A DNA stretch of 64,000 nt from Longimonas halophila (GTDB lineage: Bacteria; Bacteroidota; Rhodothermia; Rhodothermales; Salinibacteraceae), in contig NZ_PDEP01000007.1 in the NCBI RefSeq assembly GCF_002554705.1, positions 62,001-126,000 of the forward strand. Reading direction: 5' to 3'. Made by a program: the position numbers and the translations under genes. The notes under the pieces are model-generated. The model made no database searches, was not told the origin of the DNA, and saw nothing but the letters and a program-made list of their open reading frames with translations. Shown here one piece after another: positions 52,671 through 64,000 of the stretch (the first letter of the stretch is position 1; each line of letters opens with the position of its first letter).

Positions 52671-52740
52671 TGTCGACCCGACAGGGCTGCCGCCCTCCCC
52701 GTTTTGTTTACCTTTCCGTCATTGGCGGAAAGGTTTTTTT
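52671..52740 (+). promoter_or_regulatory. Hairpin-terminator leader (possible attenuator) of carA
   Basis: Two stems in tandem are CTGTCG-ACC-CGACAG (52671-52685) and AGGGC-TGCC-GCCCT (overlapping, 52683-52696). They are followed by a terminator-grade hairpin ACCTTTCCG / CGGAAAGGT (52710-52718 and 52726-52734) with seven T. It sits 72 bases before the carA start, inside the proposed leader, so premature termination could control carAB. A simple terminator of an upstream transcript is the alternative, but no gene lies upstream on this strand for over 1.5 kb. Confidence 0.55.
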
Positions 52741-52811
52741 ATGCGCTCAGGCTACGGAAGTCGCTCGATTTCTCTTCGTTTCTTGTTGCTTCCAGCAATC
52801 CCTCCCTGGCT

Positions 52812-53948
52812 ATGCCCTCCGAATCCCCTGCCACGCTTGCTCTCTCCGACGGAACGGTTGTGACCGGCTGTGCGATCGGCCAGTGCGGTACCACGCGCGG
52901 CGAGCTGTGCTTTAACACCAGCATGACCGGCTACCAGGAGATCCTCACGGATCCCTCCTACTACGGCCAGCTCGTGATGATGACCTACCCGCACATCGGC
53001 AACTACGGCACCACGCCCGCCGAAAACGAGTCGCACGCGCCCAAGGCGTCGGGGCTCATCGTGCGCTCGTGCACCAACACCCCGAGCGGACCAAAAGGAC
53101 GTTCGGCGCTGGATGCGTATCTGGCGCAGCATGGCGTGGTCGGCATTACTGATGTCGACACGCGGGCGCTCGTTCGCCAGATTCGCACCGATGGCGTGCT
53201 GAATGCGGTCATCGACAGCACCGGTCTCGACGCCGACACGCTCGTAGCCCGGGCCCGCAACTGCCCCGACATGGCCGGGCGTGCCTATGCGTCCAAGGTC
53301 ACCACACAGTATGCCTACACCTACAACCGCGACAACGGCCCCACCGTTGTGGTGGTCGATTACGGCGCCAAACGCAGTCTGCTCGACGCCTTTGCCCAGC
53401 GCGGCTGCACGGTGCATGTGGTACCCGCCGCTACGCCGCTCGACAAGCTGCGCTCGTATGCGCCCGACGCGCTCTTTCTGTCGAACGGGCCCGGCGATCC
53501 GCGTGCCATGCCCGAGGCCATTGCTCACGCTCGCTCCGCTCTCGAATCCAACCTCCCGGTGCTCGGCATCTGCCTGGGACATCAGCTCATGGCGCTGGCG
53601 CAGGGCATGGACGTCTACAAGATGCGCGTGGGCCATCGCGGAGCCAATCAGCCGGTCAAGAATCTGATGAGCGGGCGCGTCGAGATTACCACGCAAAACC
53701 ATGGATTCGCTGTGGATGCCGGTTCGCTCCCCGATCAGGGCGCGGTCGTTACGCATCGCAACCTGAACGACGACACGATCGAGGGCTTGCGGTATCCCCA
53801 ACATAAGGCGTTCTCGCTGCAATACCATCCCGAGGCGTCGCCTGGGCCGCACGACAGCGATTATCTCTTCGATGCGTTCCTGGAGATGGTTCCCAATCGC
53901 GCTCCCGCTCTTCGCACTGCCCGCCACGGTCTCGCCGTTGCGGGTTAA
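52812..53948 (+). CDS. carA: Carbamoyl-phosphate synthase small subunit
   Basis: A 378-residue glutamine amidotransferase subunit from the ATG at 52812 that supplies ammonia for carbamoyl phosphate (pyrimidine and arginine synthesis). The N-terminal domain starts LALSDGTVVTGCAIG with FNTSMTGYQEILTDPSYYGQ. The catalytic triad is LGICLGHQLMALA (Cys) and QYHPEASPGP (His/Glu). The longer frame from 52665 runs through the terminator hairpin and is rejected. carB follows 71 bases later in the same direction. Confidence 0.95.
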   Translation: MPSESPATLALSDGTVVTGCAIGQCGTTRGELCFNTSMTGYQEILTDPSYYGQLVMMTYPHIGNYGTTPAENESHAPKASGLIVRSCTNTPSGPKGRSALDAYLAQHGVVGITDVDTRALVRQIRTDGVLNAVIDSTGLDADTLVARARNCPDMAGRAYASKVTTQYAYTYNRDNGPTVVVVDYGAKRSLLDAFAQRGCTVHVVPAATPLDKLRSYAPDALFLSNGPGDPRAMPEAIAHARSALESNLPVLGICLGHQLMALAQGMDVYKMRVGHRGANQPVKNLMSGRVEITTQNHGFAVDAGSLPDQGAVVTHRNLNDDTIEGLRYPQHKAFSLQYHPEASPGPHDSDYLFDAFLEMVPNRAPALRTARHGLAVAG

Positions 53949-54019
53949 TTTTTGGGATGCACCTGCGTTTTCCCTGCGACCGAACTCTGATTCTCTGACT
54001 ACCGCCTCCGAATCCCCCA

Positions 54020-56845
<2,826 letters not shown>

Positions 56846-56909
56846 GTCAGTCGCTACGTCGGGGCAGCAGAGGAACTTATCCCGAACGCTTTCAGCGGCA
56901 CCGTTCGTC

Positions 56910-57275
56910 CTAAAAATCGCATTTCTTATCAAGGTCACCCCCTGAAAGGAGTGTCTCTAATTGCTGATGCAGCACTGGAACTTTTGTTTGGACAATATCC
57001 CATACAATTTGGTGATCCACACTATCATATCCATGGATTACTCGGTTACGAAGTGCCACTATTCGAGGTAAAGCTGGAATATCGGATTTGAGTCCTTCTT
57101 TCAGTTCGTCCGCTTTACCAAGGGCTTCCCCAATAATTTCGAGTTGGCGCTCCACGGCTGAACGCAGCATGAGATTGCTCTCGTATGCTGCAAAGTCAGT
57201 ATTGGAAGTAAAGTTTAAGATCGCCTGACAAGCATTTTTGGCGTCAAGCAGCCGTTTCTTCACGGCGTTGGTCAT
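56910..57275 (-). CDS. HepT-type HEPN toxin
   Basis: A 121-residue helical HEPN (DUF86) protein, an RNase toxin neutralised by its partner nucleotidyltransferase. The active motif RX4HXY is present as RNRVIHGY (R76, H81, Y83). In characterised MntA-HepT systems the tyrosine is the AMPylated residue. VERQLEIIGEALGKA near residues 41-55 is typical. Its start lies 32 bases inside the upstream mntA gene. It is convergent with carB, with a 64-base gap. Confidence 0.85.
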   Translation of the reverse strand: MTNAVKKRLLDAKNACQAILNFTSNTDFAAYESNLMLRSAVERQLEIIGEALGKADELKEGLKSDIPALPRIVALRNRVIHGYDSVDHQIVWDIVQTKVPVLHQQLETLLSGGDLDKKCDF

Positions 57276-57570
57276 AGATCACTTGGCGGGTCGCATCAAC
57301 GGACGTTCGAAAGTACGGGTTGGAAATAGAACGTTCTGTAATCAAGTCTACAGGGCGTTTGAACAGGTCCTCAAGCGCTTCGGCAAAATCCATGTACCGG
57401 TCCGCGTATCCCGGTGATGTGTCGGCGAAGCGTACGATGAAGTCAAGATCGCTCGATCCACGATCAAAGGCATCGGACATGGCCGACCCGAACACCTCCA
57501 GCCGCTCCACACCATGCGTACGGCAGAGATCACGAAGCTCCGATTTGTGCTGTTGGATCGGTCCAGGCAT
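57244..57570 (-). CDS. MntA-type nucleotidyltransferase antitoxin
   Basis: A 108-residue minimal nucleotidyltransferase with motif GS-x11-DxD (GSAMSDAFDRGSSDLDF; G28, S29, D41, D43) and a C-terminal helix (RRPVDLITERS region). It AMPylates the HepT toxin in the type VII toxin-antitoxin scheme. The motif has 11 rather than the usual 10 residues between GS and DxD. It precedes and overlaps hepT. The whole module looks intact, unlike those at 1011-1677. Confidence 0.85.
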   Translation of the reverse strand: MPGPIQQHKSELRDLCRTHGVERLEVFGSAMSDAFDRGSSDLDFIVRFADTSPGYADRYMDFAEALEDLFKRPVDLITERSISNPYFRTSVDATRQVIYDQRREETAA

Positions 57571-57639
57571 CCCTTTCCATTGAATAGATGAGTGCAGTCC
57601 ACGCAGTGCTATGGCCGCTACAAGACGCGTCCCGTGGCA

Positions 57640-58506
57640 TCACGTTTCCTCCCCATCGGCTCGACGTGCAGCCCGGCGGGCGCGGGCGTCGGGGCGGGCC
57701 TCGGCATCCAGCTTGGTGTCCCAGTCTACATTACGCAGGGTGTCGAGCTGGTCGTAGGCCGTTAGATCGAGCTGCATCGGCGTTACGGCCACATAGTTGT
57801 CATCGATGGCAGCCAGATCGTTCTCGGAGCCCTCGTCCAGGTTCACAAACGTACCCGAAAGCCAGTAGTACGGACGGTCGAGCGGGTCGGTGCGGGCCAC
57901 GAAGCTCTCTTCCCACCGCGCCTTGGCCTGCCGGGTGATACGCACGCCCTCAATCTCCTCGAAGGGCAGTGCCGGAATATTCACGTTCAAAAGGGATCCA
58001 GCCGGCAGGCCCTCGTTGAGCACATGCTGACTCAGCATCCGCGCGTAGTAGCCCGCCGCCTCAAACTCGTTCGACGACCACGAGCAGAGCGAAAATGCAA
58101 TCGCCGGGTAGCCCATAATGGCCGCCTCCGTAGCTGCGCTTACCGTGCCCGAGTAGAGTACGTTAACCGCCGTGTTCGGGCCATGGTTGATACCGCTCAC
58201 CACGAGGTCAGGCGGCGTATCCAGTAGTTCTTGCCCCGCCAGCTTCACGCAGTCGGCAGGCGTTCCGGCAATGGACCACGCCTTGGTGGGGCCGGAGGGC
58301 ACCTCGAACCCGTACGACTGCGCACGCACCGGGTCCCGCACGGTGATGGCATGGCCGACTGCGCTCTGCTCGCTCTCGGGCGCTGCAATGATAAGATCGC
58401 CCAGCCCGTCGAGCGCCGAGGCCAGCGCTTGAATGCCGGGTGCGTCAATGCCGTCGTCGTTGCAGATGAGGATGCGCGGGCGGCGCGTGTTGTTGGAGGC
58501 AGACAT
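57640..58506 (-). CDS. surE: 5'/3'-nucleotidase SurE
   Basis: A 288-residue metal-dependent phosphatase acting on nucleoside monophosphates. [18 protein letters not shown] near residues 11-28 carries the metal-binding [16 protein letters not shown] and [26 protein letters not shown] (Asn and His ligands) are diagnostic. The family usually has about 250 residues; this protein has a charged Arg/Ala-rich C-terminal tail. It lies 45 bases downstream of panB on the same strand. Confidence 0.92.
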   Translation of the reverse strand: MSASNNTRRPRILICNDDGIDAPGIQALASALDGLGDLIIAAPESEQSAVGHAITVRDPVRAQSYGFEVPSGPTKAWSIAGTPADCVKLAGQELLDTPPDLVVSGINHGPNTAVNVLYSGTVSAATEAAIMGYPAIAFSLCSWSSNEFEAAGYYARMLSQHVLNEGLPAGSLLNVNIPALPFEEIEGVRITRQAKARWEESFVARTDPLDRPYYWLSGTFVNLDEGSENDLAAIDDNYVAVTPMQLDLTAYDQLDTLRNVDWDTKLDAEARPDARARRAARRADGEET

Positions 58507-58551
58507 GCCAGTCGGTCGGTTGGGGCAGAGGACACAAGGAATGCGACGCGG

Positions 58552-59388
58552 CTACTCGTAGCTTTCGTCGTCATTGGGGAAAGAGCGGGTGCGCACACTG
58601 TTCACATAAGTTTGCACCGCCTCGGTGATGGTTTCGTCGAGGCGGGCAAAGCGTCGCACAAAGCGTGGGTGGAAGTCGGTTGTAAGGCCCAGCGCATCGT
58701 GCGATACGAGCACCTGGCCGTCGCAGTCGGCCCCGGCCCCAATACCAATGGTAGGAATATCCAGCGTTTCGGTGACCTTCTCGGCCAGCGAGGCCGGTAT
58801 CTTTTCGAGCACGAGGGCAAAGCAGCCCGCTTCTTCCAGGGCTTGAGCATCGTCAATGAGGCGCTCGGCTTCTTCTTCGGCCCGGGCGCGGACCTTGTAC
58901 GTGCCGTAATTGTGGATGCTCTGCGGCAGGAGGCCCAGGTGACCCATCACCGGAATGCCTGCGGAGATGATGCGATTTACGGTGGGGAGCACGTCGTGCC
59001 CGCCCTCCAGCTTGACCGCATGGGCCTCGGCCTCTTTCATAACGCGGATGGCGGAGGCCAGCGCTTCCTTGGAGTTCCCCTGATAGGATCCAAACGGCAG
59101 ATCGACCACGACGAGCGCCCGCTGGATGGCGCGGATGACGCACTGCGCGTGGTAGATCATCTGGTCGAGCGTGATGGGCAGCGTGGTCTCGTGACCAGCC
59201 ATCACATTCGAGGCCGAGTCGCCGACCAAGAGCACATCGGTGCCGGCCTGGTCAAGGAGACGCGCCGACGTGTAGTCGTACGCCGTCAGCATGGCGATAG
59301 GCACCCCTTCGGCCTTCATATTTTGGAGGGTTTGCGTGGTCACGCGCGGCACGTCAGCCGGGTCGGGGCGGATGGTTTCGGTGCTCAT
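58552..59388 (-). CDS. panB: Ketopantoate hydroxymethyltransferase
   Basis: A 278-residue enzyme from the ATG at 59388 for pantothenate/CoA synthesis (5,10-methylene-THF plus alpha-ketoisovalerate). Blocks: [40 protein letters not shown] (Mg-binding Asp), [11 protein letters not shown] and AVKLEGG, and the glutamate in [22 protein letters not shown] start at 59481 adds 31 residues of no homology. It may form an operon with surE. Confidence 0.93.
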   Translation of the reverse strand: MSTETIRPDPADVPRVTTQTLQNMKAEGVPIAMLTAYDYTSARLLDQAGTDVLLVGDSASNVMAGHETTLPITLDQMIYHAQCVIRAIQRALVVVDLPFGSYQGNSKEALASAIRVMKEAEAHAVKLEGGHDVLPTVNRIISAGIPVMGHLGLLPQSIHNYGTYKVRARAEEEAERLIDDAQALEEAGCFALVLEKIPASLAEKVTETLDIPTIGIGAGADCDGQVLVSHDALGLTTDFHPRFVRRFARLDETITEAVQTYVNSVRTRSFPNDDESYE

Positions 59389-59499
59389 GGGCGGCAGGGC
59401 TACAGAGAAACGGTACGAACATGAGGGCGCAGCATCAGGAGGGCGCAACGTGCAGATGGAGCACGCAGTGTACGGAGACACCGTGGCCCCATACGCAAA

Positions 59500-59529
59500 C
59501 AGCCGGACCTCCAGAAGGAGACCCGGCTG
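59500..59529 (-). terminator. Hairpin after the first OmpH gene
   Basis: Nested stems CAGCCGG / CCCGGCTG with an inner CCTCC / GGAG lie about 36 bases past the stop at 59566. On the minus strand the hairpin is followed by TTTGCGT, a weak T-tract. Confidence 0.45.
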
Positions 59530-59565
59530 AGGGGCAGTACATATATGCTCAACGATGAGCAGCGC

Positions 59566-60162
59566 TTAGTTGGTTCCGCCACCACCCATTGGGTTTTCGG
59601 TGTCGAGCGACGGTCCGGGATCGGCTTCGGTTTCGTCAATTTCGATGCCCAGGCGGCTGGCCACGTCGCGCGTGATGTTGACCACATCGCTGGTAGATCC
59701 ATTTACATAGAGAAGCGCCTGTTCACGCAAGACCAGATCAAGGTTTTGCTCAGACGCTACTTCGTTAATGGCCGTTTGTAGCTCTTCAAGCAGCGGCTGC
59801 ATCAACTCCATTTCGCGCTGGGCCAGCTCTTGCTCGGCCTCTTGCTGCGAGCGCTGCAGTTCGGCTTGCATCTCACGGAGTTCAGTTTCCCGTTCTTGCA
59901 GACGCTCATCCGAGAGCAGGCTCTGCTGTTGCTCATAGCGCTGCACTTGCTCTTGAAATGATTGCTGCTGCTCTTGCAGATCGCCTTGCAGGCGCACCGT
60001 TTCTTGCTGCAACTGTTCTTGCACGTCTTGGATGCCTGGCATATTGGCGAGTACGGCTTCTTGGTTGGTGAAGCCGATACGCTGCTGTGCCTGCACGTCG
60101 GCCGTGCCCCAGGCGGTTAGCAGCAGAAGCACAAGAGCGGGAACGAAATATCGGTTAGACAT
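59566..60162 (-). CDS. OmpH/Skp-family periplasmic chaperone
   Basis: A 198-residue protein from the ATG at 60162. Its signal peptide MSNRYFVPALVLLLLTAWGT ends at VQAQ. The mature part starts RIGFTNQEAVLANMPGIQ, the Skp N-terminal strand. A long Gln/Glu-rich coiled coil follows (QQETVRLQGDLQEQQQSFQE) and then the C-terminal strand with NLDLVLREQALLYVNG. It chaperones outer-membrane proteins from the translocon to BamA. A second copy lies upstream with a 104-base gap, and bamA follows, forming a classical assembly cluster. Confidence 0.85.
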   Translation of the reverse strand: MSNRYFVPALVLLLLTAWGTADVQAQQRIGFTNQEAVLANMPGIQDVQEQLQQETVRLQGDLQEQQQSFQEQVQRYEQQQSLLSDERLQERETELREMQAELQRSQQEAEQELAQREMELMQPLLEELQTAINEVASEQNLDLVLREQALLYVNGSTSDVVNITRDVASRLGIEIDETEADPGPSLDTENPMGGGGTN

Positions 60163-60266
60163 AGTGGATCGGTTGAGTTCGCAAAGTATCGAGCGCAGGC
60201 GCTCTGTGCACCTGCCAGTGCGCACCAAGCTCCTGCGCACAGCGCAGGGCAGCTCGGGTTGCGGCA

Positions 60267-60854
60267 TCAGTTGTTCGAATCCGAAGGGGTGTTGGGGTTA
60301 TCAATGCCAAGTTCAAGGATGACATCTTCGGTCAAGTTATGTTGAGGACGCGCATACATGAATAGGTATTCACCGGCGGTGTCGAACACGTAATCGTACC
60401 CGGCAGCCTCGGCAATGCCTTCCACAACTTCGAGCACGCGCTCCTGCAACGGACGCATCAGCTCTTGCTGACGCTGAAAAAGCTGGCCCTCAGGGCCAAA
60501 GTAGTCGCTACGCAGGCGTTCCACCTCGCGGCGGGCCTCGCGGATACGTTCTTGCTGGCGCTCGCGCTCGTCGGGCGTGTAGAGAAGCTCACGTGCCTGA
60601 AATTCTTCCACCAGGCGCTGCACCTCCTCTTCTTGCGACTGAATCTCGCTGCGCCACTCCTCTTCAAGCTGCTCCAGCTCTTGCTGTACCGATGTGTACT
60701 CCGGCATCTGCTGTAGCACCTCGTCGGAGTTAACGTAGGCGATTTCTTGCTGTGCGGCAGCAGGCCGAGCCAACGCGAATGCGGCACATCCCCATATGCA
60801 AAGAACAAGTAGTGATGTATAAACGCAGCCCTCCGTCCGGTATTGTCTGCTCAT
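60267..60854 (-). CDS. OmpH/Skp-family periplasmic chaperone, second copy
   Basis: A 195-residue paralogue with a signal peptide ending near ARPAAAQ and mature QEIAYVNSDEVLQQMPEYTS. It has a coiled coil (SEIQSQEEEVQRLVEEFQAR) and a C-terminal AAGYDYVFDTAGEYLFMYAR. Two starts are possible (60875 and 60854), and the shorter signal is preferred. It has the same chaperone role. It lies 102 bases downstream of bamA and upstream of the first copy, so bamA and the two skp genes may be one operon. Confidence 0.85.
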   Translation of the reverse strand: MSRQYRTEGCVYTSLLVLCIWGCAAFALARPAAAQQEIAYVNSDEVLQQMPEYTSVQQELEQLEEEWRSEIQSQEEEVQRLVEEFQARELLYTPDERERQQERIREARREVERLRSDYFGPEGQLFQRQQELMRPLQERVLEVVEGIAEAAGYDYVFDTAGEYLFMYARPQHNLTEDVILELGIDNPNTPSDSNN

Positions 60855-60955
60855 AGCTGCAGATTGCAAATTCATGATCGGCAGGCGGAATTGAGTGCGG
60901 CCGGGTGTTCAAGGTCCTATTCCAAGAGCAGCCATAGGTGACTATTGCTGTTCGG

Positions 60956-63484
60956 CTACTGCCGCTGTTGTCCCTGTCCGAGCGAGAACTGGAAGCGCCA
61001 TCCCGGCACGCCAGATTCACCGCTCTGGAAGGGCACAAAGGTGTCGAAGTTATAGCCGTAGTTAAACTCGATCATGCCTACGATGGGAAGGAACAGCTTA
61101 ACACCAACGCCTGCCGAGCGGTACAGCTCAGAGGGGTTGTAGGTGTTAAAACCATCCCACGTGTTGGCCGCATCGAGGTAGAGGTAGGGCGCCGCTTGTA
61201 GCTGTTGCGACTCGACGGCCTTTACCCGAAACTCGGACGTGTACTTGTTCAGAATGCGTCCTCCAACCGGGGTCACCTGCCCCCGAAGCGTTTCGCGAGG
61301 TCCGATCACGCGGGCTGGGTAGCCACGCATCGTTACGGGCTCGGTCCCAAACTGATAGCCGCTAAAGTCGAAGAGTGTGCCCCCTACTTCGAACCGCTCA
61401 AAGGAGACATTCTCGCCGGTAATCGAGCCGATGTAGCCAAAGTTGGTCCCGAACCCAAACGAGAAGCGCTCGCCAACAGGAATATTCCAGTTGGTGTTAA
61501 ATCGCCACTTGTGGTACTGCACCAGGTCGCCAATAGGCGGAGCGATCTCGGCGGACAGGCGGATGCGAGAGCCCTGACGCGGAAACATGGGGTTATCCAG
61601 CGAATTGCGCGTAAGCGCTTGGCTGTAGGTCACGGTCTGGTTCACGCCCTCGGGCAGACTCGAAAGCAGCCCGCGGTCGTTACGCCAGTACTGGTACCCC
61701 ACCCCAAACGATAGGTTGAAGTTGTCGTCGGGCCACGTAAGGCGGCGCTCAAAGAACAGGTTCGAGCTGATCTGCGTGAAGGTGCCGTCACGCGAGCGGG
61801 TCGGCCCGATAGATACTGGTTCACGCGAGAACTGCGTGAACGACACCGATCCGCCCACCGGGTTCGGGCGTCCGCGGAACCACGGCTCTGTGAAGGAGAG
61901 CGAATAGCTCTGGAAGAAGGTGCCGTTTGTGCGAATGTTGATGCCCAGACGCTGTCCGTCGCCCGAAGGGAGCGGACGCCACGCACTGCCATCAAACATG
62001 CTCTGGGTCGAGAAATTATTGAACTGGAAGCCGAGTTGCAGAACCAGCCCGAAGCGTCCCCATGTGCCCGAGAGTTCCAGCTGGTCGCTACCGACTTCTT
62101 CGAGGTTGTACGTCAGGTTGACGCGGCGCTCGCTGTCGTCCACATCAAGGGAAGGACCAGCGCCGAGCGACTCTTGGCTGAAGTAGTTCAGCTGCATCAG
62201 GCGGCGAATAGACTCCTGGATTGCGCTTCGGCTAAAGGTCTGGCCCGGCACCGTGTACAGTTCGCGGCGCACCACATGGTCTTTCGTCTTGGTGTTGCCT
62301 GCAATCGTGATATTGCCAAAGTCGTACGTATCGCCTTCTCGAATGTCGATGTCAATATCGAGCGAGTCTTCGCCCACCACCCGAATGGACGGCTGCGCAT
62401 TGAACTGCAGGTAGCCACGGTCCATGTAGAGGCCCGCAACATCGGACCCCTCGCGATTGCCCTGCAGATTTTCTTCGAGACGGCGCGTATTGAACACATC
62501 GCCCTCTTCAAAGCCAAGACGTTGGCTTAGCACTTCATCGGGATAGATGGTATTACCGGCCCACTCAATGTCGCGCACGTAGTACTGTGTGCCTTCTGTA
62601 ACCGAAACCTCCAGCACAACATCGCCGTCGTCCGTTTCACGCGTCTCATATCCGGTGATGCGCGCGTCGTAGTATCCATTTTCGCCATAATAGTCGGTGA
62701 CCATATCCAGGTCGTCGGCCAGCGCATCAGGATCAAACGTCGCGTTGCGCCAGAAGCGCCACCAGCTACGCGGCTTGTTCTCTTCAAACTGCTTGCGCAG
62801 GTTGCGGTCCGAGAAGGCCTCATTGCCCTCAAACTCGATCTCGTCAATCTTGACTTTGTCGCCTCGGTCAACCTGCATCACCACGCGCATCTGCCCGCTG
62901 GGCAATGTATTGCGGACGATATTCACGTCCGCGTTGAGGTAGCCGTCTTCTGCATAGTGGTCCTTGATGATCTGGACGGAGCGCTCGATATCGCCCGGCC
63001 GCACGGGGCGTCCGAGCAGCAGCGGAAGGCGGTTTTCGACATCGCTTCGGTCGCTGCGATCCATGCCTTGCAGACGGAGCTCGCCAAGACGCGGCTCCGG
63101 AAACACCTCGATGACCAGTCCCACACTGTCTTCCGTACGATTCTCTTGATAGATGCGCACGTCTGAGAACAAGCGCAACTCATAGATCGCACGGATAGCC
63201 TCAGCAATGGCCTCGCTACGCGGCAGTTGGATGGACTGCCCTTCGCTGAGTCCGCTGGTCTGCGCCACCAGGTCGCGGGTTCGGGCTTCGGCCCCCAGCA
63301 CGCGCAGCGAAGCTACAGTAAGGCTTGTCTGCTCCTGCATCGCAGGTTCGGCGGTTTCAGGCGGTCCGCCCTGCGGAACAGGAGACGGCGGTTCGGGCTC
63401 GACCTGTGCATGGGCGGGCCCGGCCTGGCCGGCCAATAGCACGAGCAGCGCAACAGACGCGGCCCATCGAACGCGGGTCATCAT
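60956..63484 (-). CDS. bamA: Outer-membrane protein assembly factor BamA
   Basis: An 842-residue outer-membrane protein from the ATG at 63484. After a signal peptide (MMTRVRWAASVALLVLLAGQ, ending near AHAQ) and a Pro-rich linker come five POTRA domains (for example ELRLFSDVRIYQENRTEDSV, VDRGDKVKIDEIEFEGNEAF, DTYDFGNITIAGNTKTKDHV). The 16-stranded barrel follows with the conserved MRGYPARVIGP (RGF-like loop) and ends in the aromatic WRFQFSLGQ. It inserts beta-barrel proteins and is essential. The earlier frame from 63631 is rejected because the signal peptide begins only at 63484. uppS lies upstream. Confidence 0.95.
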   Translation of the reverse strand: MMTRVRWAASVALLVLLAGQAGPAHAQVEPEPPSPVPQGGPPETAEPAMQEQTSLTVASLRVLGAEARTRDLVAQTSGLSEGQSIQLPRSEAIAEAIRAIYELRLFSDVRIYQENRTEDSVGLVIEVFPEPRLGELRLQGMDRSDRSDVENRLPLLLGRPVRPGDIERSVQIIKDHYAEDGYLNADVNIVRNTLPSGQMRVVMQVDRGDKVKIDEIEFEGNEAFSDRNLRKQFEENKPRSWWRFWRNATFDPDALADDLDMVTDYYGENGYYDARITGYETRETDDGDVVLEVSVTEGTQYYVRDIEWAGNTIYPDEVLSQRLGFEEGDVFNTRRLEENLQGNREGSDVAGLYMDRGYLQFNAQPSIRVVGEDSLDIDIDIREGDTYDFGNITIAGNTKTKDHVVRRELYTVPGQTFSRSAIQESIRRLMQLNYFSQESLGAGPSLDVDDSERRVNLTYNLEEVGSDQLELSGTWGRFGLVLQLGFQFNNFSTQSMFDGSAWRPLPSGDGQRLGINIRTNGTFFQSYSLSFTEPWFRGRPNPVGGSVSFTQFSREPVSIGPTRSRDGTFTQISSNLFFERRLTWPDDNFNLSFGVGYQYWRNDRGLLSSLPEGVNQTVTYSQALTRNSLDNPMFPRQGSRIRLSAEIAPPIGDLVQYHKWRFNTNWNIPVGERFSFGFGTNFGYIGSITGENVSFERFEVGGTLFDFSGYQFGTEPVTMRGYPARVIGPRETLRGQVTPVGGRILNKYTSEFRVKAVESQQLQAAPYLYLDAANTWDGFNTYNPSELYRSAGVGVKLFLPIVGMIEFNYGYNFDTFVPFQSGESGVPGWRFQFSLGQGQQRQ

Positions 63485-63640
63485 GCAAGTTGAAGTCGCG
63501 GTCACAACAAAGGGCTGTGGTGGAGGAAAACAGCAGAGGAGCGTACCCGGCATAACGGATGCAGGGCATGTGTTCGTATATCGGTACGTGGGCCCGCACG
63601 TTGCATGGAAACATGCAGTGGCGCTGCCCATCGCAGGGTG

Positions 63641-64000
63641 CTACGTGTCGGAGGCGTAGGTTGTATGGCCATTAACAGGCACTTGTCCAAACCGGCGGTC
63701 GCGGTCTTGGTAACTGCGAATCGCCTCATACAGTTGCTCGCGGCGAAAATCGGGCCAGTAGCAGTCTGTGATGTACAGTTCCGAGTAGGCACTCTGCCAG
63801 AGCATAAAGTTGGAAAGCCGGTACTCGCCGCCGGTGCGAATGAGCAGATCTGGATCCGGAATAGATCCTGTATCGAGCAAGCCACTCACAATGCTCTCGT
63901 CAACGTCTTCCGGATCTAACACCCCGTTGGCCACCATTGTAGCCAACTGGCGAGCGGCCTCGGTCATGTCCCACCGTCCGCTGTACGAGAGTGCCAGGAC
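63641..64000 (-). CDS. uppS: Isoprenyl (undecaprenyl) diphosphate synthase, 3' part only
   Basis: The gene runs off the right edge. The visible 119 residues begin VLALSYSGRWDMTEAARQLA and contain the family block PDLLIRTGGEYRLSNFMLWQ followed by SAYSELYITDCYWPDF. These are diagnostic of cis-prenyltransferases that make the lipid carrier for peptidoglycan. It ends about 156 bases before bamA. The N-terminal catalytic Asp (DGNGRW) lies outside the window. Confidence 0.93.
   Translation of the reverse strand, partial: VLALSYSGRWDMTEAARQLATMVANGVLDPEDVDESIVSGLLDTGSIPDPDLLIRTGGEYRLSNFMLWQSAYSELYITDCYWPDFRREQLYEAIRSYQDRDRRFGQVPVNGHTTYASDT

Overview
The window reads as a chromosomal segment from a GC-rich, probably halophilic member of the Rhodothermota/Bacteroidota group, close to Salinibacter or Salisaeta. 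This is an inference from several signs: acidic proteins, a type IX secretion C-terminal sorting domain, a TonB-dependent receptor with a carboxypeptidase-like N-terminal domain, six-bladed propeller lipoproteins, a complete Mrp sodium/proton antiporter, few Shine-Dalgarno sites, and a TAnnTTTG-like promoter. No rRNA or tRNA gene was recognised.

Layout. Positions 1-6600 are accessory. They hold a small lipoprotein, the broken remains of two toxin-antitoxin modules (a MNT-type nucleotidyltransferase pair and a PIN/UPF0175 pair), an AT-rich 1055-residue gene fusing a calcineurin-like phosphoesterase to a STAND-type P-loop NTPase, and a Phd/PIN pair wedged between pyrF and a degenerate second copy of the pyrF 3' end. 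Positions 6600-9815 hold pyrF and a long acyl-CoA dehydrogenase. Positions 9850-13220 are rich in repeats; a propeller-lipoprotein/membrane-protein gene pair sits between two direct copies of a roughly 220-base repeat. Positions 13221-26314 are mostly core: a methyltransferase, hemH, a sodium:solute symporter, hemF, galT, dapD, dnaG and ppk1. Positions 26483-30368 hold a lipoprotein cytochrome c and a large beta-helix surface protein. Positions 31016-37884 hold a phosphopantetheinyl transferase and the Mrp operon in the permuted order F-G-A-B-C-D-E. Positions 38104-47775 hold sodA, a saccharopine-dehydrogenase-like reductase, a TonB receptor, an enoyl-CoA hydratase, CYTH and roadblock proteins, rpoN and a PfpI-family protein. 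Positions 47776-49750 hold three copies of a roughly 200-base repeat running into a CRISPR array without cas genes. Positions 49755-64000 hold folK, a deoxynucleoside kinase, tonB, carAB, a HepT/MntA toxin-antitoxin pair, surE, panB, two OmpH/Skp genes, bamA and the 3' part of uppS.

How the genes fit together. pyrF, carA and carB belong to pyrimidine synthesis; carA has a hairpin-rich leader that looks like an attenuator, and CarB lacks the usual C-terminal regulatory domain. hemF and hemH are late heme-pathway steps. The Mrp complex fits life in salt. UppS, BamA and two Skp-like chaperones form an envelope-biogenesis cluster. The long intergenic regions are mosaics of at least six dispersed repeat families, plus a 29-base palindrome, one copy of which lies in frame inside a surface-protein gene. 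The strongest candidate for an undescribed system is the phosphoesterase-STAND protein at 1945-5112.
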